Under the pieces are notes generated by a model, which had not been told where the DNA came from, searched no databases, and saw only the letters and a list, made by a program, of their open reading frames with translations. This document shows positions 6,681 to 14,749 of a stretch of 43,956 nt of DNA, one piece after another (positions within the stretch are counted from its first letter, which is position 1; the number at the start of each line of letters is the position of its first letter). The DNA lies in the NCBI GenBank assembly GCA_964544635.1, contig CAZJCK010000027.1, positions 1 to 43,956 on the forward strand, written 5' to 3'. A program made the position numbers and the translations under genes. Source of the stretch: CAZJCK01 sp964544635. GTDB lineage: Bacteria; Zixibacteria; MSB-5A5; GN15; FEB-12.

Positions 6681-8954
6681 CTAGCGCAGCAGAAGCATTT
6701 TTCCGGTCCAGGTGATATCTTCTGCCACCAGTCGATAAAAGTAGACACCTGATGAAAGGGCCTGGCGGCTTGAATCGGTCGCATTCCATTCGACCTGGTG
6801 ATGCCCGGCTGCCAGTGGCCGATCAATGAGCGTGGTGACCCTTTGTCCTGCAATATTGAAGATATCAAGACGGACAGCGGCAGAGCGGGCCAACTCAAAA
6901 CTGATCGTGGTGTTCGGATTGAACGGATTAGGCCGTACGATCGGCTCGCCCAGTTCGACACCCGCAGGCTCGTTCGAAGAGACTCCGGTTGCAACGTCGT
7001 CGTAACGAATGTGCTCCGATACATACGTATTTCCGGCCGGATCGATACCGGCGATTACCACACACTCCCACGGCAGGTCGGCCAGGCTGAACTGCCAGGT
7101 CGGGTGTGGCGGCAGGCTGTCGATCAGGCTGGGCCGCACTCGCACGTAGTCGCGGTCAAGCGTTCGGACCGCTACATAGGGGGCGGCAAACAACGGTTCG
7201 TCGGCGGTAATGACAAAGTCCTGATCAAGCCGGTCGATTTCGAGATATGGTGATATCGTATCGGTAAGCCCGAGCATCAGACGGGCGCCTTCGAGGGCGT
7301 TTACGTACTTGTAGCGTATCCCTGGAAAGTCCTTCGAAACATTGTTAAGCCGAAAGGTGGCGGTATACTGGGAGGGCTTCTGGTAGGAATGAGTCGATAC
7401 GCAGGTCAAACAGTCGTCACCATTTTCGGCTCTTTCGAATGCCGACTCAAAGTCGGAGGTGGATGCATAGCAGCGAAAAATGGCGCGATTCATGTCTCCC
7501 GCAGACTGGTAGTCGTTCCGATTAGGGTGGTACCACGACCAGTCGTCCGGCGCCCGACCCCAGTCGTAGGTTTCTCGCACCAGGGGAGCGCCGTTGCTGA
7601 AGTCGAACGGAATGAGCGAATCGAGCCAGTTTGAGAAGTCGGTGTTCATCCAGATCCATCCCGACCGAAATGTTGCCGGGTAAAACCCCTTTTCGACAAT
7701 CACTTCCGTCAGGTTTCGCTCGGCAATTTCAATGTCGGTGCCGTGCGTGTACCGGGTGCCGTCAAACGTCTTCACTTGCTCCCACCAGTGCACACCGTTG
7801 GAGTCCGAATCTATCCAGTCGTGGTGATGGTAATGCCAGCCATAGTGATCGCCCCAGCGTTCGGCTTCCGTTGCATAATCGTTCATGCGGGAGAGTATTA
7901 TCGACGGTTCATCCTGGGTAGTGTAGAACAATGCCTGCGCGCTCATCAGGAACCATGACAGCTTGATCGGCTCGCCAAAGGCATCGCGATTTCCCCACCG
8001 ATAGCTGTCGGTCATCGTGCGCGACACCTCGTCGCCCGCGTCGTAATCCTCCAGCCGCAGTTCCTGGGAGTACACATCCGACAACCAGCCGCGCGGCTCG
8101 GTATCGATGGCGTGCACGACATAGACAATTCCGGGGTCGCAGCCGTCGGGAATGCCATCACCGTCGTCATCTCCGGCATCATCGAATCCGTCGCACGCGT
8201 CACACTCATCTCCAACGCCGTCACCGTCGGAATCGCCCTGACCCGAATTGAACAGGTCAGGGCAGTTATCGCACCGGTCACCGATGCCGTCGTAGTCGGC
8301 GTCGGCCTGTAACGCATTCCCCTGTGCCGGACAGTTATCGCAACTATCTGGTATGGCATCGCCGTCGGTATCCTCGATACCGCAATCGGCGAGATACGTG
8401 ATCCGGTGCCGTCCCGGCCATAAGAAGGCGTGGCGCGTATTGTCAGAGAAGGTCCAGGCCCAGGACTCGACGCCGGCGGGGGCGGCAGTATCGATAGAAA
8501 CCTCAGCGTCGGAGGCTGCAAACGAGATGTAGGCGATGGTGTCGGTAAGATTCGATGGCCAGCCGGTTCGCTTAAGTGAAATGGCGCGGAACGTGATATG
8601 TGCGGTCGAGTCAGACTGCGCTACCGTATCGACCAGTATCAGGTCATCGAACAAGGTACGGGCGGTGTGGGTCGGCTGAACGGTGGGTGGCGCAGCCATG
8701 TTCTCGAATCGCAGGCCGACCGGCAGGTCGACAATGCTCCTCACCGCACGGTTTTCCACCAGCAGAGCGATGGTTACCATGCTGTCGGCGCCGCTCAGCC
8801 AGGGGCGGTGAAAACCGCTCACCGGCCGCAACAGTAAGCCTGCATTCGGAACCTCCGACAGCGCGGGTGCGCTGCTCAGCGTGGTCAACATACCGATGAT
8901 AATGACAACAAAATGATGATACGAGCGACCGCTGCCTGCTCTCATGACTCTCAT
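6681..8954 (-). CDS. secreted polysaccharide-deacetylase-like protein with thrombospondin type 3 repeats and type A sorting domain
   Basis: 757 residues from the ATG at 8952-8954, chosen because a signal peptide (FVVIIIGMLTTLSSAPALS) follows it and GAGGGG lies upstream; the frame stays open further but without these. Order: signal peptide; a beta-rich region (about 35-190); calcium-binding thrombospondin type 3 repeats (about 191-275, DTDGDAIPDSCDNCP and variants); a catalytic-like domain (about 276-570) with Asp284 in HAIDTEP, His370-x3-His374, and YPATFRSGWIWM, which resembles NodB-type carbohydrate deacetylases; then a C-terminal FlgD-like domain (about 682-757) starting VRPNPFNPNTTI and ending in a short basic tail, the type A sorting signal. 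Predicted: exported across the outer membrane by a type IX-like system and acting on surface or environmental polysaccharide. The deacetylase call is moderate; the end domains are clear. Confidence 0.8.
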   Translation of the reverse strand: MRVMRAGSGRSYHHFVVIIIGMLTTLSSAPALSEVPNAGLLLRPVSGFHRPWLSGADSMVTIALLVENRAVRSIVDLPVGLRFENMAAPPTVQPTHTARTLFDDLILVDTVAQSDSTAHITFRAISLKRTGWPSNLTDTIAYISFAASDAEVSIDTAAPAGVESWAWTFSDNTRHAFLWPGRHRITYLADCGIEDTDGDAIPDSCDNCPAQGNALQADADYDGIGDRCDNCPDLFNSGQGDSDGDGVGDECDACDGFDDAGDDDGDGIPDGCDPGIVYVVHAIDTEPRGWLSDVYSQELRLEDYDAGDEVSRTMTDSYRWGNRDAFGEPIKLSWFLMSAQALFYTTQDEPSIILSRMNDYATEAERWGDHYGWHYHHHDWIDSDSNGVHWWEQVKTFDGTRYTHGTDIEIAERNLTEVIVEKGFYPATFRSGWIWMNTDFSNWLDSLIPFDFSNGAPLVRETYDWGRAPDDWSWYHPNRNDYQSAGDMNRAIFRCYASTSDFESAFERAENGDDCLTCVSTHSYQKPSQYTATFRLNNVSKDFPGIRYKYVNALEGARLMLGLTDTISPYLEIDRLDQDFVITADEPLFAAPYVAVRTLDRDYVRVRPSLIDSLPPHPTWQFSLADLPWECVVIAGIDPAGNTYVSEHIRYDDVATGVSSNEPAGVELGEPIVRPNPFNPNTTISFELARSAAVRLDIFNIAGQRVTTLIDRPLAAGHHQVEWNATDSSRQALSSGVYFYRLVAEDITWTGKMLLLR

Positions 8955-9195
8955 AGCTGTTGATCCCCTCAATGCTGTCGTATGCAAAGTCGCCGTCGCG
9001 GCCGAGAGAGCCGGGACAATCGTGGAATTGATGGGGAATGTTTGCAACCGTGATGCCGGGATTGGCGCAATCAGCCAACTCGTTGTCGTGAAACAACATA
9101 GCGGGGACGGGGAGGGGTGCTGCGTGGCGGCGCATGAGGTGCATGCGGACACAGTGCTCCATTGTCGCGATGTGACTTCTACCACATCGAGCCAC

Positions 9196-9224
9196 TTGCA
9201 TTTTCTTAACAAATCACATATACT
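9196..9224 (+). promoter_or_regulatory. sigma70-type promoter for the TPP-riboswitch operon
   Basis: TTGCAT (9196-9201), 17-bp spacer, TATACT (9219-9224). Expected start of transcription near 9231, just ahead of the riboswitch. The rest of 8955-9246, between divergent genes, shows no other gene. Confidence 0.75.
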
Positions 9225-9246
9225 TGCCGGTGAACGAGCAGACGTT

Positions 9247-9325
9247 CCGTTGGGGGTGGCGTAAAAACCCGCCTGAGATCATACCCCCTCGACCTGATCC
9301 GGATAATGCCGGCGTAGGGAAACGG
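9247..9325 (+). ncRNA. TPP riboswitch (thi box)
   Basis: The conserved core is plain: CTGAGATCATACC, then GACCTGATCCGGATAATGCC, then GGCGTAGGGAAACGG. CCGTT (9247-9251) pairs with AACGG (9321-9325) as helix P1. This is the thiamine pyrophosphate sensor; binding normally lowers expression of the gene below it. Between it and the ATG of the receptor gene at 9428 there is a TGCCGC...GCGGCA hairpin and a perfect palindrome ACCTTGCAAGGT (9386-9397), but no T-run terminator, so control of translation (hiding GAGG at 9416-9419) is more likely than termination. Not detectable as an ORF. Confidence 0.97.
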
Positions 9326-9427
9326 AGATGTCAGTAGCATCCCCAGTGCCGCCAGGCGCGGCATAACCTATCGATTCAGGACGGAACCTTGCAAGGTGTG
9401 AACCCATAAACACGCGAGGTTACTGTC

Positions 9428-11944
9428 ATGACCAAACCTTTCGCCCCTCGGCCGGGCGCTGTTGTGCGCCTGTCCCGCTGTCTTGTACTGACAGCCCTTC
9501 TTTTCATGTTCATCGCCGGCGCCGTTGACGCCCGGGACGCGATCACCGGACGGGTGGTCGATTCCGACGGCAATCCCATTGTCGGCGCCACCGTGATGAC
9601 CAACATTAATGGTGTCGGCACCGTCACCGACGACGACGGCTACTTCACGTTGCCTGATCGCGACGGCATCAAGTGGGTGACATTGTCGTCCATCGGCTTC
9701 CGCTCCCGACAGTTGTCGGTCGGTAAGATCGACGACAGCCTTGAACTGGAGCGCCAGTACTACCGTGGCACCGACATTCTCGTCACCGCCGACCGCGCCG
9801 ATCCGGGCCATGCCCCGGTGGCGTTTGAAAACTTCTCGAAGAACGAGATCGTGCGCGACTACACGGTCGGCGAATTCCCGCTGCTGTTGAACACAACTAC
9901 CAACCTGCACTCGTACTCCGATGGTGGTGCGCCGCTCGGCTACAGTTACATGCGGTTGCGCGGCTTCGACGACAAACGTGTCCGTACCTACATCAACGGC
10001 GTGCCGCTCAACGACCCGGAAGACCAGGCGACCTACTTTGTCGACCTGCCCGATTTTGCGGCCAATGTATCGGATATCCAGATACAGCGCGGTGTGGGGA
10101 ACTCGTTGTACGGCGATGCCTCGTTCGGCGGCTCCATTAATATTGTCACCGACGCCTTAGCGCAGCCGCGCGAGGCAAAAGTTGTGGCGGGCTATGGCGA
10201 GTTTACCTCCGACGGCGAGCGCGTCAGCGACATCTACAAGCAGTCGGTCGAGTATGCCACCGGCCTGATCGACGGTCGCTGGGCCTTCTCCGGGCGCTTC
10301 TCCAAACAGAAGACAGGTGGCTACCGTGACAACAGCTGGTATGAAGGCTGGTCGTACTACTTCAGTGCGGCGCGGCTCGATCCCAACATGAGTACCGAGC
10401 TGCACGTGTACGGCGGGCCTATCCGCATGCACCTCTCCTACTGGGGGATTCCGTCATACATCGTCGATACCAACCGCCGCTTCAACCCGCTGACTTACTC
10501 CAACGAGACCGACAACTTCAACCAGCCGCACTACCACCTGCACAACACCTGGCGGGTAAACGAGAAGACGACGCTGCAGAACACGCTGTATTACATCCGC
10601 GGCAAGGGGTACTACGAGCAGTTCATGTCCGGCGTCGCGTTCGACGACTACGGCATCGCACCGTCGCAGCGCGCCATCGACACCGCCACCGGCACGCCGT
10701 ACGATTCCACCTCGCTGGTGCAGCAGCAGCATGTCGAGAAGAACCAGCTCGGCTGGAACCCGCGGCTCGATATCGATCACGATCGCGGCCGGCACTCGTT
10801 CGGCGGATCGGTGTACTACTTCACGTCCGATCACTGGGGACTGCTGCCGTCGGTGTCGCGGGTCAACAACGAGTTCGTACCCCGCAAGGAGTACTACAAG
10901 TTCTACGGCGACCAGTGGGTTGGATCGATCTATGCCCAGGAGTACTACCGTCTCACCGACAAGCTCTCGACCCAGCTCACCGCGCAACTGCGGTATGAAA
11001 CATATGAAATGGACCAGGTCGAGCGCGGCGCCTATGGCGGCTACGACTTCGACCTCGACTGGCTTTACTTCAGCCCGCGGATCGGCCTGACATATGAAGC
11101 TACTGATCGGCTCAACCTGTTTACGCACTTCGCGGTTTCGTCGCGCACGCCGACGCTGTTTTCGATCTTCGACGCCGGCAATCCCAACGCCTTTCCGTCG
11201 CTTCAGGTCGACAACACCATCCTCAGCGCCGGCGGCAACGACACTACCTTCGTGTTCGGCGATCCGACTGCGAGGTCGGAACGTATTCTCAACCTGGAGC
11301 TGGGTGGACGGTACCGCGCCGAGCAATACGCCCTCGGCCTGAACTTCTTCTGGATGGACTTTACCGACGAGATCATTCCGTACGGTGGTCTCAATCCCAA
11401 TCTTGGGATACCGGTGACGGTGAATGCCGATCGCTCGGTGCACGCCGGGATCGAATTCAACGGTGCCGTCCAACCGATCGAATGGCTGCGGATCGACGGC
11501 AACCTGGCCTACAATTACAACCGTATCCTTAAGTATGAGGCCTTTGTCGATACACTGCTGGTCGATTTCGAGGACAAGACGATCAGCGGTTTCCCGGACG
11601 TCCTCGGCAACCTGATTGTCGATTACCGGCGCAACGACGTCCGCCTCACCTACGCCTTTCAGGCGGTCGGTAAACAGTACATGGAGCTGTACAACATCGA
11701 GGATCTGGCAATCGACGCATATACGGTGTCGAGCCTGACGGCGTCGTACACCTTCCGGACCCTGCCGGAGCTGGGCAATATCACGCTGCGGGCCAGTGTC
11801 AACAACCTGTTCGACCAGGAGTACCTGACATCCGGCTACGGCGGCAATTATCTGGACGGCGGTGGCGCCGTGACCGGCTGGGCGGACTACTATCCCGGGC
11901 CGGAACGCTGGTTCTACGGCCAGATTGAATTAGAGCTGTATTAA
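9428..11944 (+). CDS. TonB-dependent outer-membrane receptor, TPP-regulated (probable thiamine or precursor uptake)
   Basis: 838 residues; ATG with GAGG upstream. Signal peptide to about residue 36 (LFMFIAGAVDA). Residues about 38-110 form a carboxypeptidase-regulatory-like beta domain (ITGRVVDSDGNPIVGATV, DDDGYFTLPD). The plug follows (about 115-240), with the usual YSYMRLRGFDDKRVRTYING, VPLNDPED and a VGNSLYGDASFGGSINIVTD block. The remaining ~600 residues are a 22-strand-type barrel ending in an aromatic residue (GQIELELY). Such receptors bring scarce ligands across the outer membrane using TonB energy. The TPP riboswitch directly upstream ties the substrate to thiamine, its phosphates or a pyrimidine/thiazole precursor; this is inference from regulation, the sequence alone does not show ligand choice. 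A strong terminator follows it. Confidence 0.92.
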   Translation: MTKPFAPRPGAVVRLSRCLVLTALLFMFIAGAVDARDAITGRVVDSDGNPIVGATVMTNINGVGTVTDDDGYFTLPDRDGIKWVTLSSIGFRSRQLSVGKIDDSLELERQYYRGTDILVTADRADPGHAPVAFENFSKNEIVRDYTVGEFPLLLNTTTNLHSYSDGGAPLGYSYMRLRGFDDKRVRTYINGVPLNDPEDQATYFVDLPDFAANVSDIQIQRGVGNSLYGDASFGGSINIVTDALAQPREAKVVAGYGEFTSDGERVSDIYKQSVEYATGLIDGRWAFSGRFSKQKTGGYRDNSWYEGWSYYFSAARLDPNMSTELHVYGGPIRMHLSYWGIPSYIVDTNRRFNPLTYSNETDNFNQPHYHLHNTWRVNEKTTLQNTLYYIRGKGYYEQFMSGVAFDDYGIAPSQRAIDTATGTPYDSTSLVQQQHVEKNQLGWNPRLDIDHDRGRHSFGGSVYYFTSDHWGLLPSVSRVNNEFVPRKEYYKFYGDQWVGSIYAQEYYRLTDKLSTQLTAQLRYETYEMDQVERGAYGGYDFDLDWLYFSPRIGLTYEATDRLNLFTHFAVSSRTPTLFSIFDAGNPNAFPSLQVDNTILSAGGNDTTFVFGDPTARSERILNLELGGRYRAEQYALGLNFFWMDFTDEIIPYGGLNPNLGIPVTVNADRSVHAGIEFNGAVQPIEWLRIDGNLAYNYNRILKYEAFVDTLLVDFEDKTISGFPDVLGNLIVDYRRNDVRLTYAFQAVGKQYMELYNIEDLAIDAYTVSSLTASYTFRTLPELGNITLRASVNNLFDQEYLTSGYGGNYLDGGGAVTGWADYYPGPERWFYGQIELELY

Positions 11945-11980
11945 CGTCACGGTAGAGGAGGCGTTACAGGGCTACCCTAA

Positions 11981-12028
11981 GGCGGCGGTTCGCAGCTCCC
12001 CCCGATTGCGTCCGCCGCCCTTTTCTCT
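11981..12028 (+). terminator. terminator between receptor and SSS transporter genes
   Basis: GGCGGCGG (11981-11988) pairs with CCGCCGCC (12012-12019), extended inward by CGCA/TGCG, followed by CTTTTCTCT. It lies 37 nt after the receptor stop and only about 13 nt before the symporter ATG, so the symporter is transcribed either by read-through or by its own promoter, part of which overlaps the hairpin. Confidence 0.75.
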
Positions 12029-12035
12029 GTACCTT
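12006..12035 (+). promoter_or_regulatory. possible promoter giving a leaderless symporter mRNA
   Basis: TTGCGT (12006-12011), 18-bp spacer, TACCTT (12030-12035), with the symporter ATG only 5 nt after the -10. No Shine-Dalgarno sequence lies before that ATG. The match is moderate and it overlaps the terminator stem. Confidence 0.35.
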
Positions 12036-12040
12036 GCGCC

Positions 12041-13417
12041 ATGCACCCGGTCGACTATTCACTGATCGCCGCTTATCTCGTTGCGCTTTTGGGCTTCGGT
12101 GTTATCCATCGCATCAAAGGCGATACCTCCGCTGCCGAACTGATCCTGGGCGGGCGCTCGCTCACGCTGCCTGCCTTTGTCGCCTCGCTCGTCTCCACCT
12201 GGTACGGCGGCATTCTCGGCGTAGGGGAGTACACCTATCTCTACGGCCTGTCCAACTGGCTGGTCTTCGGGCTGCCATACTATCTGGCGGCGGCGCTGTT
12301 CGCCATCTTCCTGGCACGCAAGGCGCGGCAGTCGGAAGTACTGACTATCCCCGAGCGCCTGGCCGGCAGTTACAACCAGGCGACCGGCATTGCCGGCTCG
12401 GTGATCATCTTCGTGATGACCGTGCCGGCGGCGTATGTTCTCATCCTTGGTTCCCTCGGGCAGGTGCTGTTCGGCTGGCCGCTATGGGTCGGGATACTGG
12501 CCGGTACGGCGTTCAGTGTTGTCTATGTCTACCTCGGCGGCTTTCGCTCGGTGATACGCACCGACCTGTTTCAGTTCGGCCTGATGTTCGTCGGCTTCGC
12601 CGTGCTGCTCGGTATCCTGGTCGGCAGCTACGGTGGGTTGTCGTTCTTAAAAGAGAATGTGCCGGCGTCACACTTCACCTGGCACGGCGGCAACGCCCCG
12701 CTCTATATCGTGAGCTGGTACTTTATCGCGCTGGCGACACTGATAGAGCCGTCGTTCCACCAGCGCTGCTATGCCGCGAAGAATGAAAGCGTGGCGCGCA
12801 ACGGTATCTTCGTCTCGATCGGATGCTGGGCGGTGTTTGATTTTCTCACGACCACCACCGGTCTGTACGCCCGCGCCATCCTCCCCGATCTGGCCAACCC
12901 GGTAACGTCGTATCCCGAACTGGCAACGGCTGTTTTGCCGGTCGGCCTGCTCGGCCTGTTCTTCCTGTCGCTGCTGGCGACCGTCATGTCGACAGTCGAT
13001 TCGTATGCGTTTTTGGCCGCCTCGACATTTGGCAACGACATCGCCCGGCCACTGTTGAAGCTCCCCGAACGCAAAGTGACGCTCTACACCCGGATCGGGT
13101 TGGTGCTGACCGTGGTACTGGCGATAGCTATCGCGGCACTCTTTCGCTCGGTGATCGACATCTGGTATGTGCTGGGGTCGATCGGGACGCCGGCACTGCT
13201 GGTGCCGGTCTTTTTCTCGTTTGTCGGTAAGAAGCGCATGCCGCCGTGGGCGGCCTTCTGGTGTGTCGTTGTGTCGGGCGCTGTGACGACTTTGTGGTAT
13301 CTGTCACAACATGTGACAGGCGATGGTGCGTATTGGCTGGGGTGGGAACCGATCTTCCCGGGGCTGGTACTGTCGGTCGGGATATATCTAATGACGGCGC
13401 GGCGGCATAACGTGTAG
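12041..13417 (+). CDS. sodium:solute symporter (SSS) family transporter, probably for thiamine or a precursor
   Basis: 458 residues, about 13 membrane helices. The start ATG gives the normal SSS N-terminus (first helix VDYSLIAAYLVALLGFGV, then AELILGGRSLTLPAF), although it has no ribosome site. Further family marks: TWYGGILGVGEY in helix 2, YVYLGGFRSVIRTDLFQF, and LLATVMSTVDSYAFLAAST near the sodium site of helix 8. Function: inner-membrane import driven by sodium. It follows the TPP-regulated receptor on the same strand. SSS transporters called ThiV have been predicted for thiamine regulons in other bacteria, so a two-membrane thiamine uptake route is the best reading. A terminator sits between the two genes, so co-regulation is not proven. 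Confidence 0.85.
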   Translation: MHPVDYSLIAAYLVALLGFGVIHRIKGDTSAAELILGGRSLTLPAFVASLVSTWYGGILGVGEYTYLYGLSNWLVFGLPYYLAAALFAIFLARKARQSEVLTIPERLAGSYNQATGIAGSVIIFVMTVPAAYVLILGSLGQVLFGWPLWVGILAGTAFSVVYVYLGGFRSVIRTDLFQFGLMFVGFAVLLGILVGSYGGLSFLKENVPASHFTWHGGNAPLYIVSWYFIALATLIEPSFHQRCYAAKNESVARNGIFVSIGCWAVFDFLTTTTGLYARAILPDLANPVTSYPELATAVLPVGLLGLFFLSLLATVMSTVDSYAFLAASTFGNDIARPLLKLPERKVTLYTRIGLVLTVVLAIAIAALFRSVIDIWYVLGSIGTPALLVPVFFSFVGKKRMPPWAAFWCVVVSGAVTTLWYLSQHVTGDGAYWLGWEPIFPGLVLSVGIYLMTARRHNV

Positions 13418-13600
13418 ACGGAATATCCCCGCAGGAGACTTCCGGTTTTGAGAATCTGATCCAGGATCGCCAACAAGAAATCATCATCTCTGAGCGAAGG
13501 CCAGAATCCACTCTTACAAACTTAATGCGTACGCGTGAATGTAGGCCAGAATGTCCCGCAGGGACTTCTGGCGTCGTCGTGATTCTCAGGATCCCGGAAC
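13414..13600. repeat. two diverged copies of a palindromic intergenic repeat
   Basis: Copy A begins at 13414 (GTAGACGGAAT...CCCGCAGGAGACTTCCGG) and copy B at 13541 (GTAGGCCAGAAT, then GTCCCGCAGGGACTTCTGG). Each runs on to a shared GA(G/T)...TC...AGGATC end. Copy B forms a 12-bp hairpin (13545-13572: GCCAGAA-GTCCC with GGGAC-TTCTGGC, one bulge). Further partial likeness lies at 13498-13510 (GGCCAGAATCC). The region 13418-13663 holds no gene. The GTAGG(C/T)CAG lead-in resembles the palindromes at the right end of the window. Confidence 0.6.
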
Positions 13601-13663
13601 TCTGCACCCGCCGTCGGCGGCCTTGAGATTTCGGGCGACAACTCCCGATCTCCCCGTTCCTCG

Positions 13664-13692
13664 TTGCCTTCAGGACCGTAATCGCCTATATT
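13664..13692 (+). promoter_or_regulatory. promoter of greA, likely giving a leaderless mRNA
   Basis: TTGCCT (13664-13669), 17-bp spacer, TATATT (13687-13692). The greA ATG at 13701 follows the -10 by only 8 nt, so transcription should start at or within 1-2 nt of the start codon. No Shine-Dalgarno is present. Confidence 0.7.
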
Positions 13693-13700
13693 CGTCGATT

Positions 13701-14177
13701 ATGGCTGACAAGATATACCTATCCAAGGAGGGCCGGATTAAGCTCGAACAGGAGCTCAAACGGCTCAAATATGAAGAGCGCCCCCGCGTCGTCGCCGAAA
13801 TAAAACGCACCCGCGAAATGGGCGACCTGTCCGAAAACGCCGAATACCATGCCGCCAAAGAAGAGCAGGGCCATCTCGAGCGGAAAATCGCCGAACTGCA
13901 GGACAAACTCTCCCGGGTGGCGTCTGTTGATATCGATGAAATCCCGACCGACAAGGTCTATCTGTTTGCCAGGGTGCTGGTGAAGGATCTGGACGACGGC
14001 GAGGAGATCGAATACACCATCGCCCCGGCCGAAGAGGCCGATGTCGAGAAAGACATCATATCGGTGGCCTCACCGGTAGCCAAAGCGCTTCTGGGTAAAG
14101 AAGTCGGCGATCAGGTGGATATTGAGGTGCCGGCGGGAACGTTGAAGTATGAAATAAAGCGGATCAGTCGCGACTGA
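13701..14177 (+). CDS. greA: transcription elongation factor GreA
   Basis: 158 residues, the usual GreA length, from the ATG at 13701. The frame extends upstream to 13551, but that part has no GreA similarity and covers the promoter. N-terminal coiled coil with LSKEGRIKLEQELKRL and the acidic tip region RTREMGDLSENAEYHAAKEEQ, which acts in transcript cleavage in the RNA polymerase secondary channel. C-terminal FKBP-like globular domain with GKEVGDQVDIEVPAG. Function: rescues backtracked RNA polymerase. A strong promoter lies 8 nt before the ATG. Downstream is a convergent zinc-ribbon gene 30 bp away. Confidence 0.98.
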   Translation: MADKIYLSKEGRIKLEQELKRLKYEERPRVVAEIKRTREMGDLSENAEYHAAKEEQGHLERKIAELQDKLSRVASVDIDEIPTDKVYLFARVLVKDLDDGEEIEYTIAPAEEADVEKDIISVASPVAKALLGKEVGDQVDIEVPAGTLKYEIKRISRD

Positions 14178-14207
14178 CAAAGCAGCCGAGCAGCGTCGAG
14201 GCGACGT

Positions 14208-14381
14208 TTACTCGTCCTCGTCGAACAGCCCCTCGATCTCATCTTCTTCGAAGTAATCCTCTTCTTCTTCTGCCGGGTCAATGCCGGCCGCCACATTGGC
14301 GCACTCCAGCGAGCAGTAGAATTCTCCGGTCTGCTTGACCGGTTTTCCGACGATTTTTTCTCCGCAGTTGGAGCATTGCAT
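14208..14381 (-). CDS. small zinc-ribbon protein with acidic tail
   Basis: 57 residues from the ATG at 14379-14381, chosen because GGAGG lies 7 nt upstream; a longer frame to 14447 lacks this. CSNCGEK near the start and YCSLECANVAAG further on provide four Cys for one zinc (CxxC...CxxxC, TRASH/MYM-like spacing). The last ~20 residues are almost all Glu/Asp (EEEEDYFEEDEIE), typical of small proteins that bind basic partners. The specific role is unknown. It converges with greA. Confidence 0.75.
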   Translation of the reverse strand: MQCSNCGEKIVGKPVKQTGEFYCSLECANVAAGIDPAEEEEDYFEEDEIEGLFDEDE

Positions 14382-14749
14382 AACGGCGCCTCCAGTTACC
14401 GTGCTGTCGTTGCCTGGTTCGTTATTGTCACCGTACAGTACCGCCAACCCTGCCTGCCGGTTCCCGACGTTTACCGGCCGGCAGCCCGGCGAGCTGTTGG
14501 CTCTGGGCGAATCATATACATACGCCCTTAATGCCTTGTCAACACTTTCTTCGACATTCGGGCCGCCGGCCTGAGGCGGTTGTCGCTCAGACGTAGAACC
14601 GGTGGCTCAGTTTAGTCCAATTTGACCGATAAAGAAGAAAACTTTCCGGCTCCCCCGCTGTTACCATCAGATGCAGCCGGGGAGCGGGGAAGCGGCAGAT
14701 AATTTACCTGAAAATAATGTACGTTCGATAGCAGGAGGATAGCGCCGAA
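14382..14749. other. 368-bp intergenic region between divergent genes
   Basis: No gene seen. An imperfect hairpin (arms 14646-14660 and 14674-14687, CTCCCC against GGGGAG core) lies in the leader of the cystathionine beta-synthase gene, without a T tract. I could not recognise a known riboswitch class in it. The ribosome site AGGAGG is at 14733-14738. Confidence 0.4.

Noticed and set aside
10454..11473. 339-codon minus-strand open frame
   Set aside because: Antisense to the TonB-dependent receptor; Val/Arg-rich mirror frame.
13301..13320. TGTCACAACATGTGACA palindrome
   Set aside because: It lies inside the symporter coding region and its half-sites face the wrong way for a GTGA-N6-TCAC operator; probably chance.
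14646..14687. Imperfect hairpin in the CBS leader considered as a SAM or cobalamin riboswitch
   Set aside because: None of the conserved core sequences of those classes is present and there is no T-run terminator.
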